From Chloroflexota bacterium (GTDB lineage: Bacteria > Chloroflexota > Dehalococcoidia > Bin125), in the NCBI GenBank assembly GCA_003228175.2, contig QGNQ01000010.1, positions 1 to 64,000 of the forward strand: 64,000 bases of DNA. The letters run 5' to 3'. Positions within the stretch are counted from its first letter, which is position 1, and each line of letters begins with the position of its first letter. Under the pieces are notes generated by a model. The model had not been told where the DNA came from. It saw only the letters and a program-made list of their open reading frames with translations, and made no database searches. Positions 41,214 to 50,899 of the stretch are shown in pieces. A program made the position numbers and the translations under genes.

Positions 41214-41882
41214 GTGCCGGGACTCGTTGTCGTCGCGCTAAGCGGGCCCACCCCCGACACGCCCTTTCTGCGTGAGCGCATCGCCGGGGCCTCACTGCGC
41301 ATCGCCGCCGACGCCGGCGCACAACGTCTCGCCGAACTCGGCCTCCAACCTGACCTCATCACCGGCGACTTCGACTCCCTGTCCCCACCCCAGCGCGAGG
41401 CCGCCGTCCGCGCTGGCGCAAAGGTCGTCCCACACCCCGACCCCCAGCAGATCACCGACGGCGGCGCCGCCCTGCGACTCGCCGCCCAGCGCGGCGCCGC
41501 CACCATCGTCGTCCTCGGCGCCCACGGTGGCGCCCGCCTCGACCACAGCCTCGCCAACCTCCTAATCCTCTTCGACCCCGCCCTCCGCGCGATCCCCGTC
41601 ATCGCCATCGACGGCTGGAGTGAGGCCGTCCCCCTCCACGCCGACGGCCAGCGCACCGCCAGCTTCAGCGGCCGCGCCGGCGACTACGTCTCCATCGTCC
41701 CCATCAGCGACCACATCCGCGTCACCACCCACGGCCTGCGCTGGCCGCTCCACAACGCCCCCCTCCAGCGCGGCAGCTCACACGGCCTCTCCAACGAGCT
41801 CACCGGCGCAGCCGGCGGCGTCACGCTGCACGCCGGCGCCGCCATCGCGGTGCACGTCGGCACCCCCTCCCCGTCGCGATAG
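41214..41882 (+). CDS. Thiamine pyrophosphokinase
   Basis: A 222-residue TPK that transfers pyrophosphate from ATP to thiamine. Conserved motifs are RIAADAGAQRLAELG, PDLITGDFDSL (the Asp-rich catalytic loop), ITDGGAALRLA where the family has a D-x-T/G pattern, and GAHGGARLDHSLANL. The C-terminal thiamine-binding domain holds GDYVSIVPIS and SNELTG. The GTG at 41214 has AAGGAG eight bases upstream. It supports salvage of thiamine or its precursors, in line with the importer at 19.5-23.5 kb. Confidence 0.9.
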   Translation: MPGLVVVALSGPTPDTPFLRERIAGASLRIAADAGAQRLAELGLQPDLITGDFDSLSPPQREAAVRAGAKVVPHPDPQQITDGGAALRLAAQRGAATIVVLGAHGGARLDHSLANLLILFDPALRAIPVIAIDGWSEAVPLHADGQRTASFSGRAGDYVSIVPISDHIRVTTHGLRWPLHNAPLQRGSSHGLSNELTGAAGGVTLHAGAAIAVHVGTPSPSR

Positions 41883-42021
41883 CCCAGCCCCCCCTTCGCA
41901 CAACCCAGATCGCCCAGCCGGCGCCGCTGCGCCCGGCCAGTGCACCTCGCATGGCCCGCCATCGCCACCGATCGATACACTCGCCCGGACGCATCCCCGC
42001 ACACAACGATCGGACGCCCAC

Positions 42022-42384
42022 ATGCCTACCTACGAGTTCCAGTGCAGCAAGTGCAAAACGCGCTTCGAAGTCACCCGGCCGATGTCCAAAGCGGGCGACC
42101 CGGCCAAATGCCCCAAGTGCAAAGCCAAAGCCAAGCGCATCTTCGGCGCCGCCATCGTCGGCGTCGGCAGCGACTTCGACATGGGTGGCTTCGACATGCC
42201 GGATATGGGCGATATGGGTGACATGGGTGACATGGGCGGTATGCCGGACATGGGTGGCATGGGTGGCATGCCGGATATGGGCGGCATGGGCATGCCCGGC
42301 ATGGGTGGCATGCCCGGCATGAGCCACGGGCACGACCACGGCCACGACCACGGCCTGCCCATGAACGACGACTTCGGCTTCTAG
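42022..42384 (+). CDS. FmdB-type zinc-ribbon protein with Met/His-rich tail
   Basis: A 120-residue protein. The first 40 residues are an FmdB zinc ribbon with Cys8/Cys11 and Cys30/Cys33, starting MPTYEFQCSKCKTRFE. The rest is extraordinary: residues 54-100 contain 16 Met at mostly three-residue spacing among Gly and Asp (GDMGDMGDMGG pattern), followed by HGHDHGHDHG with five His at 102-110. Met- and His-rich tails of this type bind Cu(I), Ni(II) or other metals in metallochaperones. The tail is encoded by a nine-base DNA repeat. NiSOD genes follow on the other side of the terminator, so a nickel or copper role is a testable guess. Confidence 0.85.
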   Translation: MPTYEFQCSKCKTRFEVTRPMSKAGDPAKCPKCKAKAKRIFGAAIVGVGSDFDMGGFDMPDMGDMGDMGDMGGMPDMGGMGGMPDMGGMGMPGMGGMPGMSHGHDHGHDHGLPMNDDFGF

Positions 42385-42436
42385 CCCCCAGCCCCGTATA
42401 ACCCCCAGCCCCGCAAACCCACAGCCCCGCAAACCC

Positions 42437-42467
42437 AAACGGGCGGCTGCAGTGCAGCCGCCCGTTT
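42437..42467. terminator. Bidirectional terminator between fmdB-like and sodN genes
   Basis: Two perfect 15-base arms, AAACGGGCGGCTGCA and its complement, surround a single G. Both ends give A/T-tailed stems, so it can serve the convergent genes on both strands. Confidence 0.8.
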
Positions 42468-42491
42468 CTGAGTTGCCGCTGGCGGTCTGCC

Positions 42492-42926
42492 CTACTTCTT
42501 CGACTCCCAGAAGAGGTCCGCGAACTCCTTCGTCTTCGCGCGCAAGTCCGCCGCCGACGCCGCATCCACGTTCTGCTTGTTCGCCCCGGCCAGCTTGACC
42601 AGGTTCCAGACCATCTCATGCAGCTGCGGGAACTTCTCCACATGCGGCGGCTTGAAGTAGTCGCCCCAGATCACCAGCACCTCACGCTTCAGGATCTCCG
42701 CGTGCTCCTCCTTGACCGTCACATAGCGGCTGAACGAATTCCGCCACGCCACCGACCCATCGTCCGCGCCCAAGTCAGCGATCACCGCCACCATCTTCTC
42801 CACCGTCTGCGCCGCGATCTCCGCCGCGTGCGGGTCATAGATCCCGCACGGGATGTCACAGTGCGCGTACGCCACCCGGCTCGGGCGCAGCCATCGACCA
42901 ACCTGATCCGTCCAGTCCGTCTGCAT
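42492..42926 (-). CDS. sodN: Nickel superoxide dismutase precursor
   Basis: A 144-residue NiSOD. The nickel hook HCDIPCGIYDP begins at His22, with Cys23 and Cys27 as thiolate ligands; residues 1-21 form the propeptide that must be cleaved to free the His22 amino group. The remaining helices (VEKMVAVIADL, HAEILKREVLVIWGDYF) match the four-helix subunit. ATG 42926 is chosen because GGAGGA lies six bases upstream; longer frames upstream lack such a site. The processing peptidase gene sodX is divergent. Confidence 0.97.
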   Translation of the reverse strand: MQTDWTDQVGRWLRPSRVAYAHCDIPCGIYDPHAAEIAAQTVEKMVAVIADLGADDGSVAWRNSFSRYVTVKEEHAEILKREVLVIWGDYFKPPHVEKFPQLHEMVWNLVKLAGANKQNVDAASAADLRAKTKEFADLFWESKK

Positions 42927-43069
42927 CGCAATCCTCCACACCACCGGCGCGCGCATCGCGCGCCCGCTAGGCCCGACTCCCCCTCGCCCGCTCAAACATC
43001 AACGCGGCGACAGGGACGGGCACATCTGCTAGTCGAGCGTCCGGCATGATACGCGACAGGAGAGCCGAA

Positions 43070-43126
43070 ATGGAAATCCACCCAACCACAGCACACCCAA
43101 CCGCACCAGGCCGGGCCGCACCGTGA
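43070..43126 (+). CDS. 18-residue leader ORF coupled to sodX
   Basis: ATG 43070 has AGGAG seven bases upstream and opens MEIHPTTAHPTAPGRAAP, whose TGA stop overlaps the sodX GTG as GTGA. The sodX start has no Shine-Dalgarno of its own, so its translation may depend on ribosomes finishing this ORF. Two His residues are present, but the peptide itself need not be functional. Confidence 0.45.
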   Translation: MEIHPTTAHPTAPGRAAP

Positions 43127-43557
43127 CCGCCCGCATCCTCGCCCTCCTGGGCGCCCTCGCCGCGATCGGCACACTGCGCCTGACCCGCTCCTACCTCGTC
43201 GAGGGCGACTCCATGCGCCCCACCCTGCTCAACGGCGACTACGTCTCAGGCCTGCGCGCCCCGTTCCGTCGTCACCCCGCCTTCCTGGGCCCCAACGCCA
43301 TCCTCGTCGCCCGGCGCCCAGACCAGCCGCACCTGCCCATCATCAAACGCCTCGCCCGCCGCGAGCCCAACGGCCACCTCTGGCTCCTGGGCGACCACCC
43401 CGCCGCCAGCACCGACAGCCGGCACTTCGGCCCCCTCTCCCCCGCCACCGTCGAGGCCGTCGTCTGGCTGCGCTACTGGCCGCCGCATCGCCTCCGGCTC
43501 CTCGCCGGCCCCTTCCGCCCCCGCCCGGACGCCGGCTGGATCGACCAAATCCCTTGA
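43123..43557 (+). CDS. sodX: NiSOD maturation peptidase SodX (S26 signal-peptidase-like)
   Basis: A 144-residue serine peptidase of family S26 that removes the SodN propeptide. One N-terminal membrane helix (residues 4-24) is followed by the catalytic Ser30 in VEGDSMRPTL and the general base Lys75 in IIKRLARR, with LLGDHPAASTDSRHFG as the conserved late box. It is small compared with LepB, as in nickel-type maturation proteases. The divergent position next to sodN supports the assignment. Confidence 0.9.
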   Translation: MTARILALLGALAAIGTLRLTRSYLVEGDSMRPTLLNGDYVSGLRAPFRRHPAFLGPNAILVARRPDQPHLPIIKRLARREPNGHLWLLGDHPAASTDSRHFGPLSPATVEAVVWLRYWPPHRLRLLAGPFRPRPDAGWIDQIP

Positions 43558-43699
43558 GCGGCCCAACGCCCTCAGGAGAACCCCGATGGCAGGACCGCCG
43601 CGCCGTCGTAGCCTCGACTGAGAGCCATCAACGGACCGTCCGCGCCCACCCCGGCGTCCGCGAGTCCGCGCGCACCCATGCGGGGTTTGGGAGGATCGG

Positions 43700-44662
43700 A
43701 TGAGTCAAGCCGGTGTTCAGCCGCTCAGCGAATTGCTCGACGAGGTCGAGTCGCTCGCCCCGCTGCCACACGTCGCCACCCGCGTCATCCAGGTTGGCGA
43801 GGACGAACGCTTCTCCGCCTACGACCTCGCCTCCATCATCGCCACGGACACGGCCATGACGGCCAAGATCCTCCGCCTTGCCAACTCCGCCTACTACGGC
43901 TTCCCCCGGCGCGTCTCCACCGTCCGCGACGCCGTCGTCCTCATCGGCTTCCGCGCCGTCCGCGCCACCGCCATCGCCGCCGCCGTCGTTGACCTCTTCG
44001 ACAAGGATGGCGACCCGCGCTTCCACGGCGACCTCGTCTGGGCCCACTCCGTCGCCTGTGCCTCCGTCGCCGAAGCCATCGCCAAGCGCAGTGGGCAAGT
44101 CCGCCCGGACGAAGCCTTCTCCGCCGGCATCCTGCACGATCTTGGCCGCATGGTCCTCTCGCAATACGCCCGCGCGCCCTTCGCCCAGGCGCTTGACCGC
44201 GCCATGTCCACCGCCACGCCGCTCGAAGACATCGAGCGCGCCGTCTTCGGCTACGACCACGCCGAAGTCGGCGCCGGGCTGGCCCAGCGCTGGGCATTCC
44301 CCACCGAGGTCAGCGACGCCATCGCCCAGCACCACGATCTGCAAGCCCTCTCCCCACTTACCAGCGTCCTCGCCCGCGCCAATCAATTCTGCCGCGACAC
44401 CGGACTCTGGTGCGGCCTGGACACAGACGATGGCCAACGCGCCTTCGGGCCCTGGGGCGAAGACGGAACCCCAGGCGTCACCCCCCAACCGGATCCCCAG
44501 ATCGCGCTGATCGTCCAACAGGAGCTCGACGGCCTGCCCGGCCTGGAGGCGCGCGTGCGGCACTTCCTCAGCAACTCCGGGAACGCAGACCAGCGCTGGT
44601 ACACCGGCCGCGACCAGCCCGCAGACCTGGACCCCAGCGACGCCCGTGAGGCCGTCGCCTAG
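43700..44662 (+). CDS. HDOD-domain signalling protein
   Basis: A 320-residue HDOD protein, a domain found in regulatory proteins that respond to cyclic nucleotides or stress. The start of the domain is LPHVATRVIQVGEDERFSAY, with ATDTAMTAKILRLANSAYYG and VRDAVVLIGFRAVRATAI, all typical. An HD pair remains in AGILHDLGRMVL, although HDOD proteins usually lack hydrolase activity. The C-terminal 90 residues have no recognised domain. GGGAGGAT lies before the ATG. It is upstream of the groEL regulatory region. Confidence 0.85.
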   Translation: MSQAGVQPLSELLDEVESLAPLPHVATRVIQVGEDERFSAYDLASIIATDTAMTAKILRLANSAYYGFPRRVSTVRDAVVLIGFRAVRATAIAAAVVDLFDKDGDPRFHGDLVWAHSVACASVAEAIAKRSGQVRPDEAFSAGILHDLGRMVLSQYARAPFAQALDRAMSTATPLEDIERAVFGYDHAEVGAGLAQRWAFPTEVSDAIAQHHDLQALSPLTSVLARANQFCRDTGLWCGLDTDDGQRAFGPWGEDGTPGVTPQPDPQIALIVQQELDGLPGLEARVRHFLSNSGNADQRWYTGRDQPADLDPSDAREAVA

Positions 44663-44732
44663 ATCCCAGCGCCTCCCGGTCTCCCCCCACCCATCCAGGA
44701 TTCAGCCCTCGCCCCACACGTCATCCGCAAGC

Positions 44733-44761
44733 TTGCATCCGCGCGCCCAATGCGGCACACT
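44733..44761 (+). promoter_or_regulatory. Probable groEL promoter
   Basis: TTGCAT (44733-44738), 17 bases, CACACT (44756-44761). The transcript would start within the CIRCE element. Confidence 0.4.
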
Positions 44762-44765
44762 CGCG

Positions 44766-44792
44766 TTGGCACTCCCAACAAGAGAGTGCCAA
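44766..44792. promoter_or_regulatory. CIRCE element (HrcA operator)
   Basis: TTGGCACTC, nine bases, GAGTGCCAA: the standard 9-9-9 CIRCE with a symmetric change of the consensus TTAGCACTC/GAGTGCTAA at the third position of the arm. HrcA would repress groEL here until heat shock. hrcA itself is not in the window. Confidence 0.93.
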
Positions 44793-44846
44793 ATCGACCG
44801 GAAACCGCAACGCACACGCGCCGGAGCCGTTGCTCCGCGGACGTAA

Positions 44847-46463
<1,617 letters not shown>

Positions 46464-46505
46464 CCGTCCAGCGGACAGAGTCCTCGCACCGGACTCGCGC
46501 ATCAC

Positions 46506-46542
46506 GCAGAACAGGCCTCCCCTCGCGGGAGGCCTGTTCTGC
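46506..46542. terminator. Terminator after groEL, usable from both strands
   Basis: A perfect 16-bp stem, 46506-46521 against 46527-46542, with a CTCGC loop. It separates groEL from a convergent gene. No strong T-run follows, but stem length and position make termination likely. Confidence 0.7.
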
Positions 46543-46559
46543 GTCTCCCGCCCCCCCTA

Positions 46560-47084
46560 TCAACGTCCCCGCCAGCCCCGCCCGCTCTCCTGCCGCGGCA
46601 CACTGGGCGCCGGCCCCGGGTTCAGGTGACGCAGCAACGGCTCCGACGCCCGCACCAGCCCCGCCAGCGCCGCGCCCACCTCCAGCGCCAGCGCCGCATC
46701 CAACGGCCGCAGCGGCAGCGTCGTGTGCAGCCGGCACCACGAAGCCGTCCAGTCCTCCAACTCGTACGTCGGGCCCAGCGCCGCGCGCAACTCGTCCCCA
46801 TGCTCCGCCAACCGCCCCGCCACCGCCCGACTCCACTCCCGCGGCCCCTCCAGGTGCAACCCCACCTCAATCCGCCCCGTCTTCCGCACCGGCCACACCT
46901 CATAGTGCAGGCGCGGATCACCGAAGTGGACCTGTAACGACGTGAACACCACCCGACTCACCGGCGCCCCCAGCGACGCCGGTAGCGCCCCCAGCGCCGC
47001 ATCGCGCACCTCCTCCAAGAAGGGACGCACCCCCAGTTTCGACGCCGCAGCCGTTGCCCCCTCCGGGCGCGCTCGCGATACCAT
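46560..47084 (-). CDS. Conserved-looking protein of unknown function
   Basis: A 174-residue soluble protein with no signal or membrane segment. Residues 44-80 read as beta-strands with aromatic and His residues (VFTSLQVHFGDPRLHYEVWP, then GRIEVGLHLEG), and residues 85-150 appear helical with Trp and Arg. The C-terminus is Pro/Arg-rich. A TAGGCT box six bases before the ATG and no Shine-Dalgarno suggest a leaderless start. I do not recognise the family. It is divergent from pyruvate kinase. Confidence 0.55.
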   Translation of the reverse strand: MVSRARPEGATAAASKLGVRPFLEEVRDAALGALPASLGAPVSRVVFTSLQVHFGDPRLHYEVWPVRKTGRIEVGLHLEGPREWSRAVAGRLAEHGDELRAALGPTYELEDWTASWCRLHTTLPLRPLDAALALEVGAALAGLVRASEPLLRHLNPGPAPSVPRQESGRGWRGR

Positions 47085-47090
47085 GACCGC

Positions 47091-47096
47091 AGCCTA
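47091..47096 (-). promoter_or_regulatory. Leaderless -10 box of the 46560-47084 gene
   Basis: TAGGCT read on the minus strand, six bases before the ATG at 47084. Confidence 0.5.
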
Positions 47097-47127
47097 GCGA
47101 GCCGCTCACAGTCCGCGGAGATCCGGC

Positions 47128-48741
47128 ATGCCCAACCCGCCTGGGCCCCACACCCCCCTGCGCCACTCCCCCTTCGACGACTCCCCCGCCACACGCGGCG
47201 CAAAAATCCTCGCCACCTTGGGCCCCGCCACCTCCCACCCCGACGTCATCGCCCAGATCCTCGCCGCCGGCCTTGACGCCGCCCGCCTCAACTTCTCCCA
47301 CGCCGACCACGCCACCCTCGCCCCGCTCATCGCCCGCGTCCGCGCCGCCCAGCGCCAAGCCGGCAAACCCCTCGCCCTGCTCGGCGACCTGCAAGGGCCC
47401 AAAATCCGCATCGGCGAGCTCCCCGAACCCCTCATGCTGCACAGCGACTCGCCCGTCTGTATCCGCCCCCGCCCCAGCCACCACCGGCCTCCGAGCGCCC
47501 CACCCCCCATCACCCCATCCACCCACGAGTCCTCGGGGCCCCCGGGCCCCATCCAGCTCCAGACCGACTACGACCGCCTGCCGGACCACGTCCAGCCCGG
47601 CCAGCACATCTACCTCAAGGACGGCCTCATCGATCTCGAAGTCACCGCCGTCCAGCCCGCCGCCCCTGACCCCCACGTCGACGCCCTCGTCCGTACCGGC
47701 GGCCTGCTCACCAGTCGCGCCGGCATGAACGTCCCCGGCGTGCGCCTGGACTTCCCCACCCTGACCGAAAAGGACCGCGCCGACATCCGCTTCGCCGTCG
47801 AGCAGGGCCTTGACTACCTCGCCCTCTCCTTCGTCCACGACGCCAACGACCTGCGCGCCGCCCGCGCCCTCCTCGACGAACTCGGCTCCGACATCCACCT
47901 CGTCGCCAAGATCGAAAACGCCTTCGCCCTCGACCACCTGCCCGAAATCCTCCAGGCCGCCGACGGCGTCATGGTCGCCCGCGGCGACCTCGGCGTGGAG
48001 ATCGGCGCCGAAAACGTCCCCATCTGGCAGCGCCGTATCATCGACGCCTCCGCCGCCGCGCTCGTCCCCTGCATCGTCGCCACCCAAATGCTGGAGAGCA
48101 TGACCGCCAGCCCCCGCCCCACCCGCGCCGAAGCCAGCGATGTCGCCAACGCCGTCTGGGAGGGCACCGACGCCGTCATGCTCTCCGCCGAGACCGCCGT
48201 CGGCCGCTACCCCGTCGAATGCGTCGCCATGATGGACCGCATCATCCGCCGCGCCGAGCAGAGCGGCGACGCCCTGCACGTCCCCAGTTACCACACCGAT
48301 TGGTGGCGCGACCCCTCCCGCAGCATCAGCTGGGCCGTCCGCTCCATCGTCGAGCACAACGAAGATGTCCAGGCCGTCATCGCCTTCACCATCAGTGGCT
48401 ACACCGCCCGCCTCATCGCCAAAGACCGCATGCGCGTGCCCGTCCTCGTCCTCGCCCCCAACCCCGCCGTCGAGCAACGCGCCGCCCTCCTCTGGGGCGT
48501 CACCCCCGTCCACTGCCCGCCCCCCGCCGACCTCGACGCCATGCTCCAAACCGTCGACGACATCGCGCGCACCGAACTCGGCTGCGACGATGGCGAGCAG
48601 GTCGTGGTCGCTGGCGGCCTGCCGCTCAACATCGGCATGCCCACCAACTTCCTCAAGCTCCACGCCGTGGGCGAAGAGCATCACCACAGCGAACCCCAAG
48701 ACCGCGAACACCCGGGGACCAGGCAAAGGAGCGGCGAATGA
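47128..48741 (+). CDS. pyk: Pyruvate kinase with a proline-rich insertion
   Basis: A 537-residue pyruvate kinase, longer than the usual 470. TRGAKILATLGPATSHP and DAARLNFSHADH start the barrel, LLGDLQGPKIRIGELPEP leads into the B domain, and the active-site Lys is in HLVAKIENAFALDHL, followed by VMVARGDLGVEI and the C-terminal domain with AVIAFTISGYTARLIAK. The lid (B) domain carries an extra Pro/Ser/His-rich segment of roughly 30 residues (about 115-145). This insertion could alter lid closure. The gene is coupled to a glutaredoxin by ATGA. Confidence 0.93.
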   Translation: MPNPPGPHTPLRHSPFDDSPATRGAKILATLGPATSHPDVIAQILAAGLDAARLNFSHADHATLAPLIARVRAAQRQAGKPLALLGDLQGPKIRIGELPEPLMLHSDSPVCIRPRPSHHRPPSAPPPITPSTHESSGPPGPIQLQTDYDRLPDHVQPGQHIYLKDGLIDLEVTAVQPAAPDPHVDALVRTGGLLTSRAGMNVPGVRLDFPTLTEKDRADIRFAVEQGLDYLALSFVHDANDLRAARALLDELGSDIHLVAKIENAFALDHLPEILQAADGVMVARGDLGVEIGAENVPIWQRRIIDASAAALVPCIVATQMLESMTASPRPTRAEASDVANAVWEGTDAVMLSAETAVGRYPVECVAMMDRIIRRAEQSGDALHVPSYHTDWWRDPSRSISWAVRSIVEHNEDVQAVIAFTISGYTARLIAKDRMRVPVLVLAPNPAVEQRAALLWGVTPVHCPPPADLDAMLQTVDDIARTELGCDDGEQVVVAGGLPLNIGMPTNFLKLHAVGEEHHHSEPQDREHPGTRQRSGE

Positions 48742-49031
48742 GCGCGGAAGCCAGCGCGGACCCCAGTGCGGCCCCAGACATCGTGGTCTACATCACCTCC
48801 TGGTGCGGCTCCTGTCGCACGGCGCGGCGCTGGCTGGACAACGCCGGCGTGCCCTACCGCCCCATCGACATCGATACCGACGACGACGCGGCACAGGTCG
48901 TCATGGATCTGAACCGCGGCAACCGCTCCGTCCCCACCATCCTCGTCAACGGCCGGCACGTCCTCACGGAGCCCTCCGCCGCAGAGCTCGCCGCCGTCTT
49001 CCAGCACGAGTCCCCACCCAAACGGCCCTAG
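48738..49031 (+). CDS. Glutaredoxin-like protein
   Basis: A 97-residue thioredoxin-fold protein with the redox pair Cys23/Cys26 in ITSWCGSCRTARRWL and the cis-Pro loop SVPTILVNG. The CGSC active site lies between the CPYC of glutaredoxins and the CGPC of thioredoxins, as in mycoredoxin-like proteins. Its start overlaps the pyk stop (ATGA) with AAAGGAG upstream. The stop shares CTAG with the convergent tupC gene. Confidence 0.87.
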   Translation: MSAEASADPSAAPDIVVYITSWCGSCRTARRWLDNAGVPYRPIDIDTDDDAAQVVMDLNRGNRSVPTILVNGRHVLTEPSAAELAAVFQHESPPKRP

Positions 49032-50155
49032 CCCGGCGGATCGTGCTGTGGAATCGCGTGCGCGGCGCTCGCCTTGAAACTCGCCACCACCTCCCCACCC
49101 ACCGCCAGCCCCAGCGACTCCAGTGACGGGCGCGTCAGCGTCGCCGCCAACGGGCCGCCATCCCCCAGCGACAGCCGCAGCCGCACCAGCGCCCCCGCCG
49201 GCTCAATCGCCACAATCCGCCCCCGCAAGTGATTGCGCGCGCTCGTCGGCGGCCCCTGCGCGTCCGGCAGATCCAGCGTGATCTGCTCCGGGCGGATGCA
49301 GACCAACGCCCACGCCGGCGCCTCCTCCACCGCCACATCCACCTCCCCGCCCGCCACCGCGTACGTCGCCACCCCTGCCACCTCCCCCTGCAGACGGCCC
49401 GGCCACACGTTCTCCACACCCACGAAGTCCGCCACCTCCGAATCCGCCGGGGCCGAAAAGACCGTTTCCGGCGGCCCCGCCTGGCGCAACGTGCCCTCGA
49501 TCAGCAGCGCCACATGATCGGCCAGCCGCAGCGCCTCGTCACGGTCGTGCGTCACCAGGACCGTCGTCACCCCCGTCTCCCGCACGATCGACGCAAAATC
49601 ATCGATCAGCCCCGCCCGCGTCGGCGCATCCAGCGCCGAGAACGGCTCATCCAGCAGCAGCACCGACGGCTCCAGCGCGAACGCCCGCGCCAAACTGACC
49701 CGCTGCGCCTCCCCACCGGACAGCGCATGCGCCTGTCGCTCCGCCAGATCCTCCACCCCAAAGCGCTCCAACCAGCGCATCGCCCGCGCCCGACGCTCCT
49801 TGCGGGGCACCTTGTGCAGTCGCAGCGCCGTCTCCAGGTTCTTCCGCACCGACATGTTCAGCAGCAGCGCCTCCTGGAACACCGACGCCATCCGCCGCCG
49901 CGTCCCCAGCGGGTCGTCCCACATCAGCGCCCCCTCCAACCGCAGCTCCCCCCGGCGCGGCTTCACCAGCAACTGCAGCGCCGCCAGCAGCGTGCTCTTG
50001 CCCGACCCATTCGGCCCAATCACCGCCGTCACCCGTCCCCGCGGCGCCCCAAAGCTCGACAGCCGCAACACCACCCGGCCTCCCCGCGCCACCTCCAGGT
50101 CGCGCACCTCGATCGCGTTCGGCCCCAGCCCCTCGGAGCCGCGCGGCTCAGGCAA
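49028..50155 (-). CDS. tupC: Tungstate/molybdate ABC transporter ATP-binding protein
   Basis: A 375-residue ATPase of the ModC/TupC type. Walker A GPNGSGKST is at 47-55, the signature LSGGEAQR and Walker B LLLDEPFSALD follow, and a C-terminal TOBE-like regulatory region of about 100 residues begins near residue 250 (RPEQITLDL, RNHLRGRIVAIEP). The gene overlaps tupB by eight bases and belongs to the tupABC operon read leftward. Confidence 0.9.
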   Translation of the reverse strand: MPEPRGSEGLGPNAIEVRDLEVARGGRVVLRLSSFGAPRGRVTAVIGPNGSGKSTLLAALQLLVKPRRGELRLEGALMWDDPLGTRRRMASVFQEALLLNMSVRKNLETALRLHKVPRKERRARAMRWLERFGVEDLAERQAHALSGGEAQRVSLARAFALEPSVLLLDEPFSALDAPTRAGLIDDFASIVRETGVTTVLVTHDRDEALRLADHVALLIEGTLRQAGPPETVFSAPADSEVADFVGVENVWPGRLQGEVAGVATYAVAGGEVDVAVEEAPAWALVCIRPEQITLDLPDAQGPPTSARNHLRGRIVAIEPAGALVRLRLSLGDGGPLAATLTRPSLESLGLAVGGEVVASFKASAAHAIPQHDPPG

Positions 50156-50846
50156 CGCGACGCTGCTGCTGCACGCTCGTGAACACCAGATTCACCGCGT
50201 AAGACAGCACCAACAACACGATCCCCAGCGCGATCGCGACCTCAAAGTTTCCCCGGCTCGTCTCCAGCGCCGTCGCCGTCGTCAGCACCCGCGTCTCCCC
50301 AGCGATATTGCCCCCCACCATCAGCGCCGCCCCCACCTCCGAGATCACCGCCCCGAAGCCCGCCATCAGCGCCGCCAGCAGCCCCAATCGCGCCTCCCGA
50401 ACGATCAGCCACAAGAACTGCGGCCGGCTCGCCCCCAGCGACACGATCTGATCCAGCAGGCGCGGGTTGATCTGTTGAATCGACGCCATCGAAAAGCCCA
50501 CCACCAACGGCGCCGCAATCAAGAACTGCGCCAATGCCATCGCCCAAGGCGTATAGATGAGCTCCAGCGCCCCCAGCGGACCGCTGCGCCACAGGACCAA
50601 CGCCACCACCAGCCCCACCACCACCGGCGGCATCCCCATCCCCGTATTGACCAGCGCCACCACCGGCCGCCGCCCCGGGAACGACTTCAACGCCAGCACC
50701 GCCCCGATCGGCACACCCACCGCCAGCGACATCGCCGTCGCCACGGCCGCGATCCCCATCGTCCGCAGCGTGATCTCAATGATCTCCGCGTCCCCGCGTA
50801 GCCACAGCTTGATCGCCTCACGGACGCCGTCCCAGAGGAACTCCAT
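50148..50846 (-). CDS. tupB: Tungstate ABC transporter permease TupB
   Basis: A 232-residue permease with five or six transmembrane helices. TLRTMGIAAVATAMSLAVGVPIG and GMPPVVVGLVVALVLWRSGPLG are typical for TupB, and the coupling loop is GASRPQFLWLIVREARLG. GAGGAGG precedes the ATG. Length matches the family. Confidence 0.9.
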   Translation of the reverse strand: MEFLWDGVREAIKLWLRGDAEIIEITLRTMGIAAVATAMSLAVGVPIGAVLALKSFPGRRPVVALVNTGMGMPPVVVGLVVALVLWRSGPLGALELIYTPWAMALAQFLIAAPLVVGFSMASIQQINPRLLDQIVSLGASRPQFLWLIVREARLGLLAALMAGFGAVISEVGAALMVGGNIAGETRVLTTATALETSRGNFEVAIALGIVLLVLSYAVNLVFTSVQQQRRVA

Positions 50847-50899
50847 CGCTGCCTCCTCTCGGGCAGGCGGCGCAACCGCCCCCCCGAGTTACCGCCCGC

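Noticed and set aside
43588-43623. 11-residue ORF (MAGPPRRRSLD) with AGGAG upstream
   Set aside because: It is very short, Arg/Pro-rich as expected by chance at this G+C, and not coupled to the next gene.
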